A program made the position numbers and the translations under genes. Of a DNA stretch of 64,000 nt, positions 48,191 to 59,321 are shown piece by piece (the first letter of the stretch is position 1; every line of letters starts with the position of its first letter). The DNA is taken from positions 25,889,845 through 25,953,844 of the forward strand of contig NC_045133.1 in the NCBI RefSeq assembly GCF_007655135.1, given 5' to 3'. This DNA comes from Punica granatum (taxonomy: Eukaryota; Streptophyta; Magnoliopsida; Myrtales; Lythraceae). The notes under the pieces are model-generated. The model saw only the letters and a list, made by a program, of their open reading frames with translations, had not been told where the DNA came from and did no database searches.

Positions 48191-48900
48191 GCCATGTTCT
48201 TGGTGATGAGAGTGAGAGAGAACAGCTGGGTTGGACAGATATCAGATCTATGGTATACTTTAACAACACCCGCATGATGTCGCGGGATGAAAAAAATTTC
48301 ATCGACTTTTTGCCTTACCATGTAGTTTAGGTAATAACTAATATAGAATATAAAACTATTTATGTGTAAAATTATGAATTTTTTATTGATAGTAAATTAT
48401 CTAGATTTCTCAAAAAAACGTACTAGTTATTATTTCATAAGGTATAAAAAGCTAATATTTCTCCACGTTAATCTTAATTTGAATATTTAATTTTTCTGAT
48501 TAGAAAACTATGATTGCATAATATAATAGACCTTAAGTGACCTGCTAATTTTAATTTTACGAACTTTACATGCATTAGAGGTTTGATATTCATTAAAAGC
48601 ATGTTGTAATCATTCCAGTAGTCACATTTTATAGGAAAAATAAGGACATTTCTAACATTACAATTAAAAGGAGACTATTTAAATTGTTGATAAGTTGAAA
48701 TAGGCTTTTTATCAATATGATTTAGGTTTAGGTGATCCAGTGATTGTTTTCTCAAAGCAAGGTCTCGGATATGAGCATTTTGATTGGAGAAAATTCATAA
48801 TTAAGAGAATTTTATCTCTTAGTGGCCAACATCACTTGAACCTAAATTAATCCAACCCACTGAACCTTTTGGGTACCATGTGGTACATACAAAAAAAAGG
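47935..48900. repeat. dispersed duplicated block, copy 1
   Basis: Collinear with 59935-60885 in the same orientation: AGTTTGGCGCTATA, CAATTAAGTGGACCCA, CCATTAGAAA-TACCTAA-GAATTATATCGATCT, GCCATGTTCTTGGTGA, GAGTGAGAGAGAACAG, TGGGTTGGACA, AACACCCGC-TG-T-GCGGG and the SINE-like end ATTAATCC-ACCCA. It contains TA microsatellites (47943-47965, 48152-48183). No coding content. Confidence 0.85.
48720..48890 (+). repeat. SINE-like dispersed repeat
   Basis: The pattern is TTAGGTGATCCAGTGATT, then AAGGTCTCGGATATGAGC, then TTGATTGGAGAAAATT, then a TTTTATCTCTTAGTGG-CAAC tail. The same order recurs at 49045-49190, about 60700-60860 and 62185-62295. The middle phrase resembles a pol III B box. A SINE family is likely but unproven. 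Confidence 0.5.
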
Positions 48901-49044
48901 CTTGTATAATTAAATTAAATAAAAAATAACAATATTCCTAACATCACAAATAAAAAATAATGGTATGTCTAACATCACAAATAAAAAAAATACTATTGAA
49001 ATGAACAATAAATTGAGACAAGTTGTTTACTATCGTGGGAGTAT

Positions 49045-49190
49045 TTTAGGCAATTCGATATTTATTCTCCTAAAATAAAATCTCGAGTGCAAATCATTAT
49101 AATTGCATATATCCACCAACCACAAGAGATTTATCATTTACTATGCCAACCTCGCTCGAACCCAAATTAATTGGACCATTAGGAGGTGTA
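49045..49190 (+). repeat. SINE-like dispersed repeat
   Basis: TTAGGCAATTCGATATTTAT, then AAATCTCGAGTGCAAATC, then a tail with CCAACCTCGCTCGAACCCAA. It is the same family as 48720-48890. Confidence 0.5.
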
Positions 49191-49296
49191 CACGAAAATA
49201 AAATAAAATAAAATAAAATAAAAAGCTGATGTAGATATATTAAATTAAAAAAAATTAGAAAAATATTAAAAAGTAATTTGAATAAAAAACAAAAAA

Positions 49297-49298
49297 AA

Positions 49299-49334
<36 letters not shown>
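49297..49334. repeat. (GA)n microsatellite
   Basis: About 19 dinucleotide units of GA, followed by GGCAAGGGTGGGG. It is the longest GA run in the window. Confidence 0.95.
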
Positions 49335-49335
<1 letters not shown>

Positions 49336-49399
49336 CAAGGGTGGGGAAACCCACCCTTCTCTCTCTGTGGAGAGTCCAGACGGGTGATTCTGTAACAAT

Positions 49400-49770
49400 T
49401 TGTATATTCAGTATGTATAATTAATTGCAAATGTTAAATCTTTTTATGCCGGTACATTTTGTCTAAGTGGATACTAGATGATATTATTATCATACAGAAA
49501 TGGAAAATGAGTCGTGATAAAGGCTTCGACAATCGTCATGTTGTTGGAACAATTATTTAAAATGTGAACATAGAGACAATCAGTTCACTTTATGCTAACG
49601 TCAGGTTATGTTCTTCGTAGACATGTCCTAGAAAAACGATCGTTTTGATCCACTATCTATAAAGAGATGTTTCTGATACAAAGTAATAAAGAGCTATGCA
49701 ACATGTCGGTAGGAGCTTAGAAGATACCATTTGTCGGTACGAAGAGACGAAAAAAAAAAAACGATGCCCT
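49400..49770. repeat. duplicated block on the 3' side of gene D, copy 1
   Basis: Collinear with 53960-54410 on the 5' side of D: TAATTAATTGCAAAT, GATATTATTATCATA, GGCTTCGACAATCGTCATGT, GAACAATTATTT, GTCAGGT, ATGT-CTAGAAAAAC, ACATGT-GGTAG, GAGCTTA-AAGATACCAT. No coding sequence. It probably marks a duplication boundary in the permease array. Confidence 0.85.
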
Positions 49771-50442
49771 TTGGAGCATATTGATGTTGAAATCTGTAAA
49801 ATACCATTTGTATGACCACGAGATACGGTGCATTAGCAAACTACAAAACTTCTTCATGTGCGATGAAGGAATTTTAAACAAACAAAAACCATTTGCACAG
49901 CTTTCTATTCTAAAAAATTAACTTCGATATGGGGTTTAATTATTTATTCTCTTACACTTCCACTCATGCATAGTTTTTGAAGGCCCATAGGGTCAAAATT
50001 ATATTGGGAGGCAAATGCGTGGACGTTGCATCTAGTATGTGCAATGATATCATGTGAAATTTTGAGATAACCACAACGGCCTAACTGCCGTGCCTAATCG
50101 CAAATATTGTCATGGTCACATGCCTAAACGAAATCTATCACACAAATTCGAAATTAATAAGTTATAAATATTCAAGAACCATCTCCTTTCATGTAATTAC
50201 ATTTTTCTTTCTTTTTTTTCCGACGTGGGATTTTCTTTTGACGCTTGACCTTACATGATATATAACAGGATCGATCTCTTACCTTCTTCTTAACAACTGA
50301 TCACGTCGACACTCTTGCCAATGCTTTGAAAGGCGCCAGAAAAACACCAATTGGAAATAGGTTCTTTGACTATAAATATATTAGGATTTTATCAAGGGGA
50401 AGGTCCTTAAGTTGATCCATCATCCCCTAGCTCTTTAATTTC
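49771..50442 (-). other. 3' side of gene D
   Basis: The part from about 50170 matches the 3' flanks of B and C (AAGAACCATCTCCTTTCATG, TGCCAATGCTTTGAAAGGCG, TTATCAAGGGGAAGGTCCTT), a likely 3' UTR. It carries a private T-rich insertion near 50205-50290. The rest is featureless. Confidence 0.6.
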
Positions 50443-52724
50443 TCAATTGATTTTGGCACGAACAAGTTCCTCGAGTGACCCAACAATTCCTATGACTGTA
50501 ATGACGAACCCGACTACGCTAAATGCAGTGAGAAGAATCCACTTCCTACTCCAAGTTCTGACTTGCCTCTGCACAAGGTACATCTGCACGGGAGCATATG
50601 CCGAAAATGGCCAAAAGATTATGGCCCCCAAGACCCCGATGACTGAGGTGAAGTACGGGAAGGTTATTGCTATCACAGTCGCTATTACGACGTACAGTGC
50701 TCGGAAACAGGCTTGAAAGAGGTTCATCTGGGTTGTCGGTAATAATGGAAACTTCAAGGAATAGGACTTGTCTAGTAACCTGCTGTCTGGGAATCTCTCA
50801 CGGAACCCTCTCTCCAGCATAGAGAAACCCGCCTGACCGTAAATCTGATGATCATGAGGAAGCCGAAAACGACCATCGGTTTAGCTTTCTTTCAATCATT
50901 GATAAAAAGGAAAACAAAAAACTCGGACAGTTTTAGACAGACAAATGGACAGTGGAGGTTACCTGATATGCTCCCATCAGATAGATAACAACGCAGGCAT
51001 TTGCAAAGTCGACAAGCCAATAGGGCTCGTAAAAACCAAAGCCCGTGAGGAGATTCTCAGGCGTGCTGTCACCAAATGCTGCGTACCCAATGCATCCATA
51101 AGAGAGGTAAAATAAAGCGGTGATGGAGAGCGCAACCGTCAAGGCGGCCTTCATTGTCTTGTTCACTGGTGGAGGCGACTTCAGTGTGTCCTTCATTCAA
51201 TAAAATTAAATCAACAACCCACGATTCAATTCCTCAATCAACTTTCCATTTTTGAAGTTGAAAGGCGGCAAAGATTAAGGAAAAAGCAAACTCGAACCTC
51301 GATCTCAAAAAGAATAATTGCCAACGGATATGCAAAAGCAATGTCTGCAAGCGCCGTGAATATTACAAATATTTTCCTAGCAGAATCGGAACGGGAGACC
51401 CCCTTGATACTGCCCTTTACTGTTCCATTTTCTGCATTAAGGGGAAGGCAGTGAAGATATCGACACAACTCAGCTTTCACAGAACATTTCTGGAGAGTAA
51501 CATACAGTTGAATCACGCACCAATTACTTTTGCCAGTCCTAGTCCAATGCCGATGAATGAGAAGCACAAGGACATGACCAAGGACGTTACAGAGATCCAT
51601 CTTGTGCTATGGAAATTGGGTATCTGAGAAAGAAATATCTGGATGAACCCGAAGAGCATCATGTACAGATTATCCCCATATTGGCATGGAGCATCATGCC
51701 CGTATTTGTGGTAGCAGTTTGACTGCTGAATTGCCCTGCAATTTGAGTTGGTCAGTTTTCTGGCCTAGCGTTTCTCGCCAACGAATTGGCTTCTTACCGT
51801 AGACTGCTACCGGCGGTGCTGGTGAAGACAACAGCCATCCCGAATATGGTGAACTGGACCAAAAATCCGAATACCGCGTGGTGCTTGTCACCTGCTATGA
51901 AAACTTCTTTAGTGCTGCACTGTTCACACTAGAAGATTAATTATATGCAGAACAGATTCCTGCCTGAGACAGAGACCAGGAAGCAGCTTCCTTTTCCTTT
52001 CACCTTTTTTTTTTTTTAAGAAGAACAAAGACTGGCACATATGCTTTCATCTGAAAAGACAAACCAATCATATTCATCTTTTAAATAGATGGAAAATGGA
52101 AAACGGCGAAAATTCTCCGGAGCCAGCTGCCAGATTGAAAGCTACGAAGGTTCCTGGAATGATGCAGGCCGATATTGCCGACCGTTCCAAGAACAACAAT
52201 TTACTTACCTAAATAGAGCTTAGTAGCTTCCATGAAAGACTTGTTCCTGATAGGTCCGTGCTCGGGATCCGGATGTCTGTAGCATTCAGCTAGAAGGAAA
52301 GAAGAAAAAAGAGTCACTGCCGCAAAGATGATTGTACAGAGAGGACCGAGGATCCACCCGAGCTGCGCAACGCTCCATGCCAAGGACAGCACTCCTATTC
52401 CTGCCACCCCTGTTAATACATGTGCCACTGCTGTCCAAGTTGTACCTTGACATCCCCGAAAAGACAAGCGAAAATTGACTTGAAAAAAAGGATTGTCGAT
52501 TTATATTATGAACCGAAAAATGAATTAGAATTTTCTAGCATTCAGGAGCATATCTCTCCAAAAAGGCAGATAACACGCGTTCCATTTGCATATAAAGCAC
52601 ATTCCTGTATCTCACAGAAGGACCTACCGGTTCTCTCAAGAAGGTCGACCTCGGAAGCATCGCCCCTACGGATAAAGCTCGTGTTTAGATCAGCATTCTC
52701 TTCTTCCACAACCTCACCTCCCAT
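50443..52724 (-). CDS. amino acid permease D (AAP7-like), 7 exons, 468 aa
   Basis: Coding exons: 52628-52724, 52209-52445, 51798-51891, 51521-51735, 51298-51431, 50963-51190, 50443-50844 (1,407 bp). All introns are GT-AG. The ATG at 52724 gives MGGEVVEEENADLN; an upstream in-frame GTG is not a credible plant start. Helices lie near residues 41-64, 68-89, 115-140, 163-180, 188-212, 238-258, 276-300, 316-335 and three more after 380. The motifs GTTWTAVAHV, SQIPNFHST, GYAAFGDSTPENLLTGFGFY and EPYWLVDFANA fix the AAAP/ATF1 family. Expected role: proton-coupled amino acid uptake at the plasma membrane. In exon 7 it has FSAYAPVQMYLVQ where B and C have SVVYGPVRMYLVQ, so it resembles A there. No lesion seen. 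Confidence 0.93.
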
Positions 52725-53290
52725 TTTTCTCCTCTTTGTCACCTACAGAACAATGATTTCTTGAATTCTATGTACTATTCGATGCGAATTTTTAATATTG
52801 GTTTCTCCTCAAGACTCGCGGAAAGTCGGAAAGGTCAACAATGCTGACCTGCATTCGACGGAATCGAGTCAGGACTTGAGAGATATGAGGTTCCAGATCT
52901 CTGGTTCGGGGTGGGGGCGCCCCAGCTGGCTCGGTGCCGGCGGGGGTTCCCCACCCCAATCCGAGGGATATGGAAGAGCCCAATTCTCTCAAGTCCTGAC
53001 TCGATTCAGTCAAGGAAAAAAAAAAAGAGGGAGAAGGAGGAGAGAGGGGGCTCTGACTAGCTTCGAGCTTCTGACTGCCGCCGGAGACGAGCTCCACAGC
53101 CGATCACCAAGGAGTAAGGGATCGGGCAGACGGTTGAGGAGAGAAGAGATAGAGGGAACGGGAGAGGAGAAGGGAGAGAGACATAAATGTCATAAGTCCG
53201 TAGCAGAGAGATTCACTTGGGAGGACAACAATCCTACTGTATTGTTTTTGTAGTTTTTTTTTCCCCTTTGGCTGTTATTACTGTTATATG
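52725..53290 (-). promoter_or_regulatory. 5' flank of gene D, homologous to that of C, with an inserted stem-loop
   Basis: ACAATGATTTCTTGAATTCT and CTATTCGATGCG are near the start codon. Further out come GGCTCTGACTAGCTTCGAGC, TTCTGACTGCCGCCGG, ATCGGGCAGACGG and GAGATTCACTTG. All match the C flank in order. Gene D differs by about 150 extra bases at 52861-53007 (next entry). Confidence 0.55.
52861..53007. repeat. foldback with perfect 23-bp inverted ends
   Basis: 52861-52883 (starting GAATCGAGTCAGGACTTGAG) is the exact reverse complement of 52985-53007 (ending GTCCTGACTCGATTC). Inner arms are partly complementary (GGGGTGGGGG with CCCCACCCC). The 100-bp core is GC-rich, unlike its surroundings. 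It has no counterpart in the C flank. It looks like a small MITE or a structured leader insertion; no clear target duplication. Confidence 0.8.
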
Positions 53291-53440
53291 AATACATCCG
53301 TATATCATGTGTAAATATTCATAAAAAAAATCATTTGTGTAAATCACAGCATCACTGTATTATTATAAACCATGACATTATACAAACCTAGCTCGACAAC
53401 TTTCTTTATTTACGAGTCAGTGCAATGATGATAACGGGAT

Positions 53441-53955
53441 AGCGCGCGGGGAAACCCAGGGTTGTTGGGTGCCGGAGGGATTGTTCGTGATGCAGATGGA
53501 CATTGGCTGGGCGGTTACGTGCGGAATATTGGCTATGCATCATCCACAGTAGCGGAGCTTTGGGGTGTGCTGGAGGGGTTGCAATACATTTGGGATCTCA
53601 GGTTACGAAGAATCATCTTGGAACTTGACTCGGAGATTGTCGTGCGACTCATTCGGAACCCAACCACGCCAAACTTACAACTTGACCCGCTCATTAGAGG
53701 AATTCAGGAGTTTCTCGAGAGAGACTGGCAAATAAAGGTCAATCACACCTACAGAAAATGCAACATGTGCTCAGACTGGATAGACCAGTAGAGTTTACAT
53801 TGTTCCTTGGGCTCTCATTTTTATGTCAACCCGCCACCAAGAATTCATTTACTCCTACTAGGAGATCTATCTAGGGCCTCCTTATCCCGCCTTTGTGTAA
53901 CTTAATTTCTTTTCATTGTGCCGGGCTTTAGCCCCCTTTGCATCGAAAAAAAAAT
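53441..53955 (+). pseudogene. LINE 3' end with RNase H-like domain
   Basis: The frame gives SARGNPGLLGAGGIVRDADG, GHWLGGYVRNIG, SSTVAELWGVLEGLQYIWDL, IILELDSEIVVRLI and HTYRKCNMCSDWIDQ before TAG at 53789-53791. This is the RVT_3-type RNase H-like domain of plant LINEs: the acidic residues of VAELWG and LELDSE are in place, whereas the final catalytic-region Asp sits in SDW. After the stop, NPPPRIH-like coding traces continue in another frame, then a 3' tail and an A-run at 53945-53953. It is 5'-truncated, as most LINE copies are. Compare the relic at 2371-2725. Confidence 0.8.
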
Positions 53956-53959
53956 CGAG

Positions 53960-54410
53960 ATATATAATTAATTGCAAATACTGGATCCTTTTTTTTATTT
54001 ATCCAAAATATTGGATCTTTTTATGGTATTAATCCTTGTATAGAATGATATTATTATCATATATAATTGGATAATGAGTCATGAAAAGGGCTTCGACAAT
54101 CGTCATGTTCTTAGAACAATTATTTGAAATTTGCGAGCATAACCATCGTGGATTAGTTCAAGCGATTCGACACTTGTTTCGCTTAAATAAGATCTCGAGT
54201 TACGAGCATAGAATCGGTCCACTTTATTCGGACGTCAGGTATCAGTAAACATGTTCTAGAAAAACTATAATTTCTATCCACAATGTATTGAACAAATATT
54301 TTTTATATAAAGTAATGAAGACCTTTGCGACATGTTGGTAGTAATGAAGACCTTTGCGACATATTGGTAGGAGCTTAAAAGATACCATCCATTACCGTTA
54401 GGAATATTTT
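53960..54410. repeat. duplicated block on the 5' side of gene D, copy 2
   Basis: Partner of 49400-49770. It has a local doubling of GTAATGAAGACCTTTGCGAC, then ATGTTGGTA or ATATTGGTA (54312-54370). A SINE-like insert around 54165-54235 (AAGCGATTCGACACTTGTTT, AGATCTCGAGTTACGAGC) is absent from copy 1. Confidence 0.8.
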
Positions 54411-56615
54411 TGATATTGCGCCAAAGGGCCAATTTCCTCTTATCAAACATAAATTAAATGAGTTCAGAGGTGAAGAGGGGCTGAATGGTTCATGAAAAAC
54501 TAACAATTAGCCTGAGATGTAGGACGTTCTAAGTCAATCTTTCGTGCCTCTATAGTTATGGAAATTTCCTTAACGCGCAAGTTCTGTATGTGAAACTTTC
54601 ATCTAGAAGAAGCAAATGAAAGGCTTAGGATGTTGGAGGACTCGATGGCCTCTCGACCCAGGTAGATCTAATGAATCCACGATTGCCTTCCAATGGCAAC
54701 CTGGTGGTGTGACATTACCTCGACATAACTATACATGCCACCCAAAAAGTTCATTGCCGCACGTGCCTAGATGGGCATAAATAGCTATGCTCAAGGTAAA
54801 TTATATATCTGGGAGAGGATTGAGAAACCAAATTGGGGCAAAGGGAACAGCTCATGAGAAAATTCCAATCAATGATAAGATCTGATTGGAGAGGTCACCT
54901 TAAGAGGAGAGAGAGATAGAGAGGGAAATAAGACCAGAGATAGATGGGCCGTTGAATTAAATTGAATTAATTTCTCTCAACCGCTAAACCTTATTAAATG
55001 TCAAAGGAAAATAATGAAAAAGTTGCAGAAACCGGATTATGGTTTTTTTTTTTGGAGGCTATGATCTAATACAAAGATGAAAAATAAAGTAAAAATAAAA
55101 CATAAACCTTATTAATAAAGATTAAATTTTGAATCTCTTGATTTTGACTCAGCATTTTGTGTCACAAAATTAAGATCACTTCCTCCCAATTACGGTACTT
55201 TGGGGTCATCTTTTTATGGTCTGGTGTGGGCACCACAAGAGTAGACTTGAAGATTTGGTTGAAGAAGATAGAGAGTTTGGTTCGGCTGGTGAAGAGGGCC
55301 ATAAGAGTGGAATTGAGGAACTCGAGGTGGAATGGCCATAAAAAGTCATATATAATAAGTATATTCCGTAACAATATCACAAAATCAATAAGTACTCGAC
55401 GAATATCTAATCGTCTTTTAAAATGTCGGGAAAAAATTATTGTTAATAAAATTAGAATTTTTTATATATCTCGCGAAATAATACCACACGTGGCATATCA
55501 GTTCCTCGCAGCACCTTTCACGCCACGTGAAAGCAGATGGAAAGCTAGGAAACGACCATTAGTCATGGACAGTGGTAGGGTCCACTAGGGCAATGGCGGG
55601 GGGCACTCGGGGAATTGAACTGCCCTAACTCCAGAGTTGACCATCGAACAGTTGACCCCTAGTTGCTGGTAGTTCACTGATCATTATTATATTATCCATT
55701 CGATGTGGACATTTAGGCTTGCAAGTTATCTTGATATTACAATTTATGTGTTATATTAATGCAATATCCCCCACCTAACTGACATTTGATTTGCCCGTGA
55801 TGTGCAATGGATTTTCCCTTTTTTCCCAATTATAAAGAAGGTGCACGAGTTAAGTAATGGCCGGGAAAAATGAGAATTAAAGAGGTACGTGACTATTAAG
55901 CAATCTAAGGAGGGGTCACATTGCAACAAAATATTTTTTACATTTTGTCGAAAAAGTTCAGTCCAAAATTCGGCTAATAAAATAAAACTCTCATTCCCAT
56001 TCCCTCCCCCCTTCGCCACACCTTAATTCCCAAATATTGATGAGAGCTTGAAGAAACATATCGAATAGAGAAACATCAATTGAAAGATCAAAAGGAATAT
56101 ATTAGCTAGGGAGATAATCATCATTCCATGTAACTCCGAAATCCACAGACTTCCACGAGCCCAATGGGACCAGAACACGAAGGCGTAACGGGAGATGGGA
56201 CGACTCGAGAGCACCTAATTGGTCCCGACTTTGATTTTGGGTACGGACATCCCACTTATGTCTGGTATATTGGGATTTGATCTTGTGCACGTACTCTCAT
56301 TCTCTTGTGCGGGTTATGGGTTCGTACTGGTATGCATGATCGATTGTACGAGTCAGTCATATATACTGGGAAGAGAATTTCAACATAAGCGGGTCCAACA
56401 TAAGTCAAGCAAGAACCAAGAAGTCCCTTCCCTTCCCAATCCAATCCAAATCCAAATATGTAATGGGATGGAATTACACGTGATCTAATTGACTGGTGGA
56501 TGGATGGACGGACTGATGGATGGGTGGGTGGATTGGACGTGCTCCAAGCTCCATATCAGGGCCAGGAAATTATCCGGTTCCATAAGACGAACCGATCCTA
56601 AAGCAATGCCCTCGT
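54411..56615. other. intergenic, no recognisable gene
   Basis: A frame at 55157-55588 is open for 143 codons but is lysine/arginine-rich, without a family signature, and is overlapped by another on the opposite strand. I do not call it. A GGATGGATGG-type simple repeat lies near 56500-56535. Confidence 0.5.
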
Positions 56616-57010
56616 ATTAATTAACCATAAAGTTTCCAAATTTTACCGCTTCAGAAAAACTGAGCTAGGCCGACGTTTTCTTTTATTTTTGCCGACGCAA
56701 AAAACTTCGGCCTAAACCCTCCCGATGTTTCCAAAAACATCAGGATTGCGGTATATGCTTCCCGACGTTTTTGAAAAAATGTGGAGAAAACATCCCCTAG
56801 GCCGAAGTTTCAAACGTCGGCAAAACCCAAGCCTAGGCCAACATCTAACACGTCGGTCCAATCCATGCCTATGCCGACGTTTTTTGCAACACTAAATTTG
56901 TGCCTAAGCCAACCTTTGTTGCGTCAGCATAATCCATGCCTAGGCCAATGCAAAAAAAGGTCGGCCCAAGCCTTTTTCTTTAAAAAAAAGGGCCTGAGAA
57001 GACGCTTAAA
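56616..57010. repeat. degenerate tandem repeat rich in GCCGACGTTT
   Basis: Variants of ATCCATGCCTAGGCCGACGT followed by TTTTTGC recur every 40-50 bp between about 56790 and 56970. Both strands of the motif (GCCGACG, CGTCGGC) occur from 56670 on. Such clustered short motifs resemble subterminal repeats of CACTA-like or hAT-like transposons, but I see no terminal repeat. Confidence 0.55.
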
Positions 57011-57264
57011 GCATCGACTCGGGTCAATTTAATTTAGAAAATAGACAATACAAATTGTCTACAAATTTACAACATGTTGTCACTGGTAAACTATTAAAAA
57101 CATGCTATAAATTTATAGACAATATGTTGTCTAATCCTAAAAATCTCAATCAAACACCAGTAATATAACATCAAGACAAGAAAATTCAAGATTCATTTCA
57201 AAAATAATTTCCCAATCATATATAATATGTATATATAGGTACAATTAAAGCAAGAAATAACTAA

Positions 57265-57645
57265 TTAATTTCGGGAGATCAAGGAAGGGGAAGTAGCAAA
57301 CAACTTTGGGAGATCGAGAAGGAGCGTCTACTAGTAGCAACAGTTTCAGTAGGTCGAAGAAGAGATACTAGCAACAACAGCATCTTCGAGAGATAGAGGA
57401 AGAGCTATCACCACTAACAGCAGTGGTTTCAAGAAGGGAGGAAGAACTGCAGTAGTTTTAGGAGATCGAGGGGGGGACATCCACCAGTAACAACTCCGAG
57501 AGGTGAAAGAAGAGGCATCAGCGGCAACAACAATTTCGGGAGATTAAGGAAGAGGCAACACCAGTAGAAACAGCAGTTTCGGGAGGTCGAGGAAGAGCCA
57601 CCACCACAAGTAACACTTTCGAGAGTTTCGGGAGGTAAAGGTCTA
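57265..57645. repeat. degenerate minisatellite of about 48 bp
   Basis: A unit resembling TTTCGGGAGATCGAGGAAGA then GGC-TCACCAGTAACAACAG is repeated about eight times with substitutions and length changes. It reads through as Ser/Gly/Glu/Arg-rich frames on one strand and does not look like a conserved protein. It may belong to the same element as the preceding repeat. Confidence 0.75.
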
Positions 57646-57949
57646 GTCGGGCTATGATGTTGAGGAGAAGATTGAACAAATTAGTAGACATGTATACTAT
57701 ACTAATGGTTGTATTTAGAAGTACATATTGATATTTGTTAAAATAGATCTTTGAGACCATATCAACAGTTCAAATCTGATGGAATATGCTTTTTACTAAC
57801 AAGTAACGAGACTTTTCATAGTGCTTATGGATTGAAGATATAACCCATAAGATATATTCTAACAGACATATATATATACTTCTTATTAGTAAAAGTCTTT
57901 TCCATCAGAGTAGGATTGTTGGTATACCCCTCATCTATTCCAATGTCAT

Positions 57950-58025
57950 TAAGATTTCAAGTATCGAACCTGCCATATTCAAGTCAACAGGCGAGTGCGC
58001 TATTATGCTACACCCAGTTTTGATT
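57950..58025 (-). repeat. SINE-like tRNA-derived head
   Basis: On the minus strand: TGGGTGTAGCATAATAGCGC, ACTCGCCTGTTGACTTG, then AATATGGCAGGTTCGATACT. A-box-like (TAGCATAATAG) and B-box-like (GGTTCGATACT) motifs have normal spacing. The body and tail are not defined. Confidence 0.5.
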
Positions 58026-58734
58026 GTGACACTTAAATTCTGCCTCAATCTTTACTTCCCCTTCAAAGTGGTCTCAACAGTATAGTGATCTCAACAGTGT
58101 GCGCACCATGAGTGGCCATTGTAGCTTCAATGCACATATATGGTCACATATATAGAAGCTCCGAATTCGACGGTTCCATCAAGGTCCACTCCTCGCTTTG
58201 CTTCCTCGCAAATAGCATGAAGTCGAGCGTGTTGTAAATCCTGACCGAAAGTGAGCAAAAACCAGCTTGAGGCCGCGTGCGGTAGTCAAAACTTATATAT
58301 GTATGTAAAATTTCAAGACACGTTATTACCTTTTGCCTTGCTAAGCCTAATTGGTCTTTATTACAATATTTCCTCAAATATTGTTAGAACAAACATGAGA
58401 AAGTTTGATTTGATCCTGGGATAATTTTCCACATACGACTTCTTTTTCTTTTTCTTTTTTCCCTTGTGCATATGGCATGTTATTCAAAAGTCAAATAGGA
58501 CATGATTAATGTAGGTTCAAGCTGTGTAACCGGCTCATTAAGAGATGAAACACTTTTAATCATAGATTTTTTTCATTGGTAAGAGTCAAACTTAAGATCT
58601 TATTTAAAAAAAACAAGTGTAATTGCCCTAAACTAACCCAGTTTAGTAGATAGGACCGTTTACATCTTACAAGTTCGGTTGCTTTCTGTTTTTTACTTCT
58701 TTGAAGTTAAGCTGTTATTTAGACGGATGGGCAC

Positions 58735-58840
58735 AAGTTTTAGAAATAATAAATACGAGAATCGAACTTGGAATATTGAATTCGAGTCAATAATTTGTTC
58801 CACTGTACCAATAATTTTCTGGGCGAACTAATTTGCTCCA
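58735..58840 (-). repeat. SINE-like tRNA-derived head
   Basis: On the minus strand: TTGGTACAGTGGAACAAAT, then TTGACTCGAATTCAATATTC, then CAAGTTCGATTCTCG. It resembles the insertion at 40770-40875 in layout. Moderately supported. Confidence 0.45.
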
Positions 58841-58846
58841 ATATAA

Positions 58847-59321
58847 CTTAGGTGGTGTTTGATAAATTAAGTACTTAAAAATTAATCACTTAATTAATTA
58901 AAGAAAGAAATGTATAGAAGGAAGGAAGAAATGATAAGGATGAGAAAATATTTTGTAAGAGAAAGAAGCGTTAATAAGTGAAAACAACTTATTTCATTAA
59001 GGTTGTGTTTGTTTACAACTTAATCAAATATGTATTTAAAAGTTAGCTACAAATTAGTTACATGGGAAAATGAATAGGAGAGAAAAAGGAAGATGAAAGG
59101 TAATTGTTTTATCTACTCAATGATTGAGTCAAAATCCACTTAATGAGTAAGCAAAAAATTTTGACTTAATGAAATAAGTCGTTTTTCACTTATTGATACT
59201 CTATATCCCTCACAAAATATTTTTTCACCTTTATCATTATTACTTTCTTCCTATACATTTCTTTCTTTAACTAATTAAATATTTAATTTTTAAGCACTTA
59301 ATTTTTCAAATACCACCTAAG
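58847..59321. mobile_element. foldback element 1 of an interleaved pair
   Basis: The left end CTTAGGTGGTGTTTGATAAA is matched by the right end, whose reverse complement is CTTAGGTGGTATTTGAAAAA. The arms (58847-59001 and about 59165-59321) stay complementary through TTAAAAATTAA, AAGAAAGAAATGTATAG, GAAAATATTTTGT and ACTTATTTCATTA. Its loop is occupied by the left arm of element 2. Confidence 0.8.

Noticed and set aside
52798..53253. 151-codon frame in the 5' flank of gene D
   Set aside because: It runs through the inserted foldback and GA-rich leader; its Gly/Arg/Glu bias comes from simple sequence, and the homologous C flank has no matching frame.
55157..55588. 143-codon frame, lysine/arginine-rich
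   Set aside because: No family signature, an opposite-strand frame overlaps it, and AT-rich DNA around it supports chance.
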